Source: an uncultured Acetatifactor sp.
GTDB lineage: Bacteria; Bacillota; Clostridia; Lachnospirales; Lachnospiraceae
DNA length: 17,557 nt
Direction: 5' to 3'
Assembly: GCA_910589655.1 (NCBI GenBank)
Contig: CAJUTJ010000086.1
Span: forward strand, 1 to 17,557
Made by a program: the position numbers and the translations under genes. This document shows, piece after piece, positions 12,828 to 17,557 of this stretch. The notes beneath the pieces were generated by a model. The model did not search any database. It saw only the letters and a program-made list of their open reading frames with translations, and was not told the DNA's origin. How positions within the stretch are numbered: the stretch's first letter is position 1; each line of letters opens with the position of its first letter.

Positions 12828-13666
12828 TATCCGTCTACCTCCGTTCCCGGATGAAATTCAATCCTTTTTACAAAAACGGTTGATAAAGCCATAAGAACCG
12901 CAATCAATACCAGAAACAAAAGGGCAGATTTCCAATATGCCCCTGTCTCGTCTATAAAATTTCCCGGCACCGCCCTTGCAAAAAAGGAGGTTTCTATATA
13001 TCCGTCCATCATCCGCAGGTATCCCGCCAGATGGACCCCCATCACAACAACAATTCCCCAGATCCCCGAAAGCAGCAATGTACACACATATAATAGCATT
13101 CCTAAAAATACAAGATATAAATATAGAAACAAAAAAGTCACTGCAAATGCCTGAGGCACTGTCATATTTTCCATCATTGCATACCAGGGAAATGTGATGT
13201 TATATTTGACGCCAATATTATTTCCGACATCGAGAGCCAGAGAATAGACCGGGCTGCTCCACATATTACCCGCAAATCCCAAACGGCTGCTGATGATTAC
13301 GGTAAACGCCGCCATGGCCGCAGTATAAAGAAACGCCTGTATCAATACATATAAAAGCATTCCCATATTCCAGCTCCTTCTGCCGCACCTGTATAAAAGC
13401 AGATAAAGATTTCCTTTCATAAACGGTGCATCCGAAACCACCAAAAGCCACCCTAAAATTAAAAACAGTAAGTTTACATAATGCTGCTCTACCACAATGA
13501 AAGTTTCCAATATATTGACGGGTTCTCCGGTTTCGGCCGCATACCGGAGAAATCCCCTCATCCAATACCCCATAAATGCAAACCCCAAAAGAAATCCCAT
13601 AAAAATCCTGCCGCTCTGCCGTTCCTGTTCAAACATTCCCTTTGTAATCCTCACACAGTTACCCAT
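12827..13666 (-). CDS. ABC transporter membrane subunit 2
   Basis: A 279-residue protein with about six hydrophobic segments, among them FMGFLLGFAFMGYWMRGFL, YVNLLFLILGWLLVV, LLYVLIQAFLYTAAMAAFTV, FLFLYLYLVFLGMLLYVC and LLFLVLIAVLMALSTVFV. A large extracytoplasmic loop between segments 3 and 4 (about residues 130-175) could bind the substrate. The GAGGAGG ribosome site lies inside the last codons of subunit 1, and the start overlaps its end by 8 bases, so the two are translationally coupled. The fold is that of an ABC-2 or BcrB-like half permease; the substrate is not readable. Confidence 0.78.
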   Translation of the reverse strand: MGNCVRITKGMFEQERQSGRIFMGFLLGFAFMGYWMRGFLRYAAETGEPVNILETFIVVEQHYVNLLFLILGWLLVVSDAPFMKGNLYLLLYRCGRRSWNMGMLLYVLIQAFLYTAAMAAFTVIISSRLGFAGNMWSSPVYSLALDVGNNIGVKYNITFPWYAMMENMTVPQAFAVTFLFLYLYLVFLGMLLYVCTLLLSGIWGIVVVMGVHLAGYLRMMDGYIETSFFARAVPGNFIDETGAYWKSALLFLVLIAVLMALSTVFVKRIEFHPGTEVDG

Positions 13667-14417
13667 TCCGATACCTCCTCATGAGCCCTGCCAAAATAAC
13701 CGCCGATACCACAATCAAGTAAATGCATTCCATGCCTGCCGCCAAGGGATAGCTGCCTACATCCTCTCCCCGCAGCAGCCGGATGGGGTTTAAATACGGC
13801 ATTTTGTCCAATGCAATCCACAGGGATTCATACAGTACAAAGGGCGCAATCAATGCCACATAGCGGTTTGCAGTCCATACCGCAAACGCAAATCCCACAA
13901 GAGCCCACACGCATCCGAACAAAAAGCCCAAAACCGTTTTGCCCACGGCAACATACCAATCCCCGTATTTTGTAATGTAAGTGAACATGATATTTCCGTC
14001 CAGCAATCCCTGATCCGATGCCTGAGGCACCCCCGGAACGCCGAAAATATAAGCCGCCGCACAGGAAAGTGCAATCGGTACCGCCAGCATTACACCCCCT
14101 GACAGCGCTACGGTGAATATCCGTATTTTTCCAAACCGCACCGGACTCATCCTTGCAAAAATCATGCGGTAATATCCGCTCTGATATTCTTCACAAAAAC
14201 TCGTCCCATAAGCCAATACCGGAAAGACAGCCGCAAAAGGGCCAAAGCCCGAAGCCGCAAACACATTCGTCAAAATATAATAACTGCTTCTGGTCCGGTT
14301 CAGAGGAGCCCCTGTTACAACCGCCGCCAATAAAAGCACTGCAACAACCGCCATTCCGATAAAAAATCCAAGATTCAGAAAACTTCTTTTCACATCCTTT
14401 AAAAAAAATCCGTCCAT
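13659..14417 (-). CDS. ABC transporter membrane subunit 1 (ABC-2 type)
   Basis: A 252-residue ABC-2-type permease with about six membrane segments. The first covers LGFFIGMAVVAVLLLAAVV. Then come FGPFAAVFPVLAYGTSFCEE and YYRMIFARMSPVRFGKIRI, a typical cytoplasmic coupling region, GVMLAVPIALSCAAAYIFGV, VGKTVLGFLFGCVWALVGFA and CIYLIVVSAVILAGLMRR. CEEYQSGYYRMIFARMSP is the segment most like BcrB or LanE/LanG permeases. Its likely ribosome site, GGAAGG at about 14427-14432, comes from the edge of repeat cassette B, 10-11 bases before the ATG. The gene follows the lipoprotein, separated by that cassette. Confidence 0.8.
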   Translation of the reverse strand: MDGFFLKDVKRSFLNLGFFIGMAVVAVLLLAAVVTGAPLNRTRSSYYILTNVFAASGFGPFAAVFPVLAYGTSFCEEYQSGYYRMIFARMSPVRFGKIRIFTVALSGGVMLAVPIALSCAAAYIFGVPGVPQASDQGLLDGNIMFTYITKYGDWYVAVGKTVLGFLFGCVWALVGFAFAVWTANRYVALIAPFVLYESLWIALDKMPYLNPIRLLRGEDVGSYPLAAGMECIYLIVVSAVILAGLMRRYRNG

Positions 14418-14426
14418 TTTTATTCA

Positions 14427-14648
14427 ACCTTCCAAACATGCCGACACAGCCGGCACATACAATCAATGCATCGACGCATTCCTTCCACACTTCCAGACAT
14501 GCCGCACATACAATCAATCGGTGCAAGTCCGGAAGAATCGCTAATGCGATTCTTCTAACTGCTTTAGCAGTTTGGGGAGAAGCTCTGCTCCGCAGAGCGT
14601 GAAATCACTTAGCGAGGTCTTTTCGAGCTTAGTGATTTCCTCCACACT
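14427..14648. repeat. Modular palindromic repeat cassette B
   Basis: This cassette occupies the gap between the lipoprotein and permease genes. It begins CCTTCCAAACATGCCG as cassette A does, includes a partial second start TTCCAGACATGCCG (14481-14494), GAAGAATCGC-TAAT-GCGATTCTTC (14532-14555), AACTGCT-TT-AGCAGTT (14557-14572), GCTCTGC-TCC-GCAGAGC (14582-14598) and the long stem closed by GAAATCACT/AGTGATTTC (14601-14639). The phrase CAATCGGTGCAAGTCCG is shared with cassette A. The orientation matches cassette A. It ends a few bases from the lipoprotein stop codon. Confidence 0.85.
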
Positions 14649-15825
14649 ATTCCGCCTCTATCAATTTCCCCGTCACTGCATCAAGATAAATATTTGTTGC
14701 GGCAGCTTTCTCAAATACCGCATTCCATGCCGCATCACCCGACTCCGCCGACTCCAGCCCCTGTTTCAAGGGCGTGTATATATGCCATACCGGCGTCAGA
14801 ATCAGATCCGGATCGCGGAAAACAGGATAATAGACAAGCTCTGCATGCGTCAATTTTGCCTGCGAAACCCCACAGAGCGTATTGTTTTCCAAATATTTTC
14901 CCAAAATATCCGTTACCTGTGAAAATGTTAAAACGGTTCCTTCCTCAGACTGCTCCGTAATCCTGCCGCAGAAATCCTCCAGACGCAGCATGGCTACGCC
15001 ATTCTCCGTAACCCATGCCATTCCGTCCGGATGTACCTCCCCTATACTGATTGAGCCAAACTCAGATGCCACTCCAACCTTTTCATAGGAGGGTGTAAAG
15101 CGTAATTCATAGAACGCCGTGGCGCCAAGTTCATAATAGTATACCTGAAAAATGCTAATCTCTTCTATATTCAACACTGCAAGCTTCTCCAGCAAAACTG
15201 CCTCTGCATGGCTGACGGAAAATTTCGCGGAATCACATTCTCCGTTCTCCGTAACGTCTATTTCCGGTGCAGTCTTATAGATCGCGGTACATTCTTCTTT
15301 CAGGGCTTTGTCATCATAACTCGCACATGAATTTCTTGCAAAAGAAGCTTCCTTCTGTCCGTCGGAAAACATCAAAAGAGAATCGTCCCCGAAACGGGGC
15401 CATTCCGAGGGAATATCCTCTTCGTCCATTTCGCTTAGCTCTTTTTCTCTCTGCGCAAGATATTCCGCGGTAACATCCTCCACTCTGCCGCTTTCGCTGT
15501 CAAGCAGCGCCTTCAACAGCTCCCCGTCCCAATCGTCCCGCTCCCGTAATGTGAGCTGTGGAATCGTCTGCGGCACTGCCGAAATTTCCGCACAAATCCA
15601 AATACCGTTTTCCTCCGTCCCGACTACGGCATCATAGGTTCCGCTCTGCTCCGCCCCATTTGTACCGGCGCCTTCCGCTGCAACAGCATCCACCTCACTC
15701 TCCAAAGCGCTTCTCGCATGTAAAACATCTTGATCCGCAGATACCTGCGGCGTTTCCTGACATCCCGTCAATACACATGCGCCCAATATGACTGCCATGA
15801 ACACGTTGTAACATCTTTTTTTCAA
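14647..15825 (-). CDS. Secreted lipoprotein associated with the ABC exporter
   Basis: A 392-residue lipoprotein. AAGGAGG stands 6 bases before a TTG (15823-15825), giving the signal sequence MKKRCYNVFMAVILGACVLTGC, with lipobox LTGC and Cys22 as the lipidation site. An ATG six codons earlier has no ribosome site. The mature protein is acidic and rich in Glu, Asp and Ser, starts with a flexible linker (about 23-65), and contains many short strands. One part (YYYELGATAFYELRFTP, VHPDGMAWVTENG) and the C-terminal ...NIYLDAVTGKLIEAE suggest a beta-rich extracytoplasmic sensor or binding domain. I do not name a family; a resemblance to DUF6034-type lipoproteins of Firmicutes is possible. It precedes the exporter genes and may bind substrate or signal to the upstream kinase. 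Confidence 0.85.
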   Translation of the reverse strand: MKKRCYNVFMAVILGACVLTGCQETPQVSADQDVLHARSALESEVDAVAAEGAGTNGAEQSGTYDAVVGTEENGIWICAEISAVPQTIPQLTLRERDDWDGELLKALLDSESGRVEDVTAEYLAQREKELSEMDEEDIPSEWPRFGDDSLLMFSDGQKEASFARNSCASYDDKALKEECTAIYKTAPEIDVTENGECDSAKFSVSHAEAVLLEKLAVLNIEEISIFQVYYYELGATAFYELRFTPSYEKVGVASEFGSISIGEVHPDGMAWVTENGVAMLRLEDFCGRITEQSEEGTVLTFSQVTDILGKYLENNTLCGVSQAKLTHAELVYYPVFRDPDLILTPVWHIYTPLKQGLESAESGDAAWNAVFEKAAATNIYLDAVTGKLIEAE

Positions 15826-15904
15826 ACTTATACCTCCTTGCACACATCAATCAATAGCTTTGACAATAAAACCCTACCTTGGATTCCGTTGTATGAAAGT
15901 CTCT

Positions 15905-16036
15905 TTCTTTCAAACTTCCGGACATGCCGCCTGCGATGGTACAAACAATCAATGAACGTCACATGTCTGCGGCGGCACAGACAAGCACTGAACGGATGCA
16001 TGCCCGAAAATCCGCCTGCGGATTCTTCCGAATGAA
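15905..16036. repeat. Degenerate palindromic repeat copy C
   Basis: This stretch upstream of the lipoprotein shows diverged pieces of the cassettes: CAAACTTCCGGACATGCCG, ACAAACAATCAATGAACG and the hairpin AATCCGC-CT-GCGGATT (16009-16024), the same core as in cassette A unit 1. Intervening pieces have drifted. The rest of 15826-16125 includes an extended -10-like TGGTAGAAT (16097-16105) and a TATAAT (16057-16062), either of which could belong to the lipoprotein promoter. A 99-codon open frame here is not credible. Confidence 0.55.
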
Positions 16037-16125
16037 AGATTAACCTTATAAAACGGATTATACTCTCCTTTCTCGGCTTTTTCCGATTCCGCCGAAATTC
16101 TACCATATTTTTTCCGAAACTAACC

Positions 16126-16155
16126 AAAAAGCCGCCATGAACACATGGCAGCTTT
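16126..16155 (-). terminator. Intrinsic terminator after the histidine kinase gene
   Basis: AAAGCTGCCATG (16144-16155) pairs with CATGGCGGCTTT (16128-16139) with one U-G pair and a four-base loop, followed by TT. It begins 8 bases beyond the kinase stop codon, which separates the kinase transcript from the lipoprotein/ABC operon. Confidence 0.85.
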
Positions 16156-16162
16156 CCGGTGT

Positions 16163-17413
16163 TTATAATTCTTTCATATATAATATGATTTCCGTATTCA
16201 TATGATTTTCTTCACAATACATTTCCATATCGCCATGATATTTCTCCACAACCCTTTTGACATTTGCAAGCCCGATTCCGTGTCCTGCAACAGATTTTTC
16301 CGGAAGTCTATGTATCTCACACTCCCCTTGCGGAATACCGGAGCAGCTATTTACCATATGCAGGAGCAGAACACCGTTTTCCATTCGGATACTGAGCTTC
16401 AGAAACCGCTCATCCGTCTGCATGGACGCCGCTATCCCATTGTCCAAAAGATTTCCCATGATCACATTAAAGTCAAAAGAGTGGAGTTTCATTTTCTCAG
16501 GAAGCACAATGTCCGTTTCCACCTTTTTTAATTCTTCCTCCGCTCTCTGCAGCTTATAATTCAACAGGCTGTCCAACGCTTCATTTCCGGTATAAACATG
16601 CTCTGAAGGGTTCTGCATAAACTCCTGCATCGAAGCAAGATATCTCATCATATCCTCCGACTCCAACCCCTTCGCCAGCCCCTGAAGCATCAACACATGA
16701 TTCTTCATATCATGACTCAAAGCCCGGATGCGGCTCTGTGATTCCATGATGACATCCAGCTGGTTCCGATAGGCATATGTCTGCTGTTTATAGATATCCT
16801 GCTCCCTCAGCCGTATATAATTGTTAAGCAAAACATGGTATAGATAAAAAACACACAGATTAACCGACACAATTACGGCACACAAAAATACCGCTGTAAG
16901 TCTGTCAATACTTCCGCAGATCAGCGCCAGAAACGAAATCACGCTTAACACCGGTATCATAAGCAGCAGGCGCATTTGCTTCTTATCAATGGCGATTTTC
17001 CTGCCTTCTTCGGGATCGGGAATCTGACAAATAATCATCACTCCGGCTAACAGAAGCAATACATGAACCGCACTTTGCTGCATTCTTATTTCGTCTGATG
17101 CCGCAAAGGATACTGCTGCCCCGCAGCCTATGTCCAAACACAGGAAGAACATAGAAATCCATAGCTTTTTCTCCCATGCCGCGCAATAAAAGCAAGCCAC
17201 GAAAATAATACCCGCTAAGTTGCAGATTCCATAGGGAATGGACATATGAAATGCGATGTAAGAAACCGTCGCTGCCAGATAATACCCCGCATATACCGTT
17301 TTCAATAATTTCCCATTCTTATTTTCCGCAGACAAAAAGGTGTCAAAGACTTTTTTCAATAAAGATGTATGCAAAATATTCACAATTAAAATGACTATTA
17401 TTTCATAATACAT
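16163..17413 (-). CDS. GHKL-domain sensor histidine kinase (AgrC-like)
   Basis: A 416-residue membrane kinase. Residues 1-200 hold about six to seven hydrophobic segments with short loops, as in AgrC-type peptide sensors. A coiled linker (RLREQDIYKQQTYAYRNQLD, 201-220) leads to the phospho-acceptor helix RALSHDMKNHVL (His234). The ATPase domain has an N box NVIMGNLLDN (316-325) and a G box GHGIGLANVKRVVEKYHG (377-394), diagnostic of the GHKL family that usually partners a LytTR response regulator. None is encoded within 1.5 kb downstream, so the partner is probably beyond the right edge. Start ATG has only a weak GAG nearby, and the upstream frame ends 7 bases before it. Confidence 0.9.
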   Translation of the reverse strand: MYYEIIVILIVNILHTSLLKKVFDTFLSAENKNGKLLKTVYAGYYLAATVSYIAFHMSIPYGICNLAGIIFVACFYCAAWEKKLWISMFFLCLDIGCGAAVSFAASDEIRMQQSAVHVLLLLAGVMIICQIPDPEEGRKIAIDKKQMRLLLMIPVLSVISFLALICGSIDRLTAVFLCAVIVSVNLCVFYLYHVLLNNYIRLREQDIYKQQTYAYRNQLDVIMESQSRIRALSHDMKNHVLMLQGLAKGLESEDMMRYLASMQEFMQNPSEHVYTGNEALDSLLNYKLQRAEEELKKVETDIVLPEKMKLHSFDFNVIMGNLLDNGIAASMQTDERFLKLSIRMENGVLLLHMVNSCSGIPQGECEIHRLPEKSVAGHGIGLANVKRVVEKYHGDMEMYCEENHMNTEIILYMKEL

Positions 17414-17420
17414 TATTCAC

Positions 17421-17557
17421 TCAACTTTCCCAGCACAAATTACCGAACATTGCCTGAATAAATATTGGCTGGGATGCTATCCAGTCGTTAACTTTACTTT
17501 TCAGTATTTCTGTGATATCGGCTGACACCATTGATGCTATATCTACAAACAGGGATA
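17421..17557 (-). CDS. C-terminal part of an unidentified ORF at the right edge
   Basis: An open frame enters from the right edge and ends SADITEILKSKVNDWIASQP, IFIQAMFGNLCWES, with a TGA at 17421-17423, 7 bases before the kinase start codon. The tight spacing fits translational coupling with the kinase. The visible 44 residues look protein-like (amphipathic helix, then a hydrophobic end). They do not resemble a LytTR response-regulator tail, and no family is recognised. The partial view limits confidence. Confidence 0.4.
   Translation of the reverse strand, partial: SLFVDIASMVSADITEILKSKVNDWIASQPIFIQAMFGNLCWES

Noticed and set aside
15828..16127. 99-codon minus-strand frame upstream of the lipoprotein
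   Set aside because: It runs through the degenerate repeat C and the promoter region; its composition (Arg- and Cys-rich) follows from palindromes and it has no ribosome site.

Overview
The window looks like a chromosomal segment of a Firmicute of class Clostridia, most likely a Lachnospiraceae-type gut anaerobe. This rests on strong GGAGG ribosome sites, a CIRCE-controlled groESL pair, LytTR and GHKL regulators, a LiaF-like protein, and Clostridia-style GT8 and PlsC-like enzymes. Every gene I accept is on the minus strand, so operons read from high to low coordinates. No rRNA, tRNA, CRISPR array or transposase was seen.

Right edge to left: (1) 17557-16163: tail of an unidentified ORF and an AgrC-like GHKL histidine kinase, closed by a strong terminator. 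(2) 15825-11518: a TTG-started lipoprotein, three small membrane proteins and a BcrA/LanF-type ATPase, together an ABC exporter of the antimicrobial-peptide resistance or immunity style. A palindromic repeat cassette lies between the lipoprotein and the first permease. (3) 11388-9305: groES-groEL with a sigmaA-type promoter and a perfect CIRCE operator. (4) 9069-8164: an unrecognised 265-residue protein with its own consensus-like promoter. (5) 8133-3661: a gene train of one 57-residue protein, two GT8 glycosyltransferases and two PlsC-like acyltransferases, ended by an intrinsic terminator. The pairing suggests assembly of an acylated surface glycan or glycolipid. (6) 3556-2104: a LytTR regulator and a LiaF-like membrane protein, separated by a long hairpin between near-identical 18-bp direct repeats. 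(7) 2025-1372: an NTF2/SnoaL-like protein and a Cys-rich small ORF. (8) 1296-527: an arginine-rich leader peptide and attenuator in front of a broken arginyl-tRNA synthetase gene. (9) 526-1: no gene seen, but it holds a cre/LacI-type 16-bp palindrome beside a promoter-like sequence and two strong hairpins.

Two observations stand out. First, the segment upstream of the argS remnant encodes MNTFCNNILRRRERRRKLL behind a good Shine-Dalgarno, followed by mutually exclusive RNA pairings and a terminator. This has the architecture of ribosome-mediated transcription attenuation by arginine, where a T-box would be more usual in Firmicutes. Second, a modular family of intergenic palindromes recurs across the window. 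Their stems differ in sequence but remain paired, and copies supply a stop codon to one gene and a ribosome site to another.
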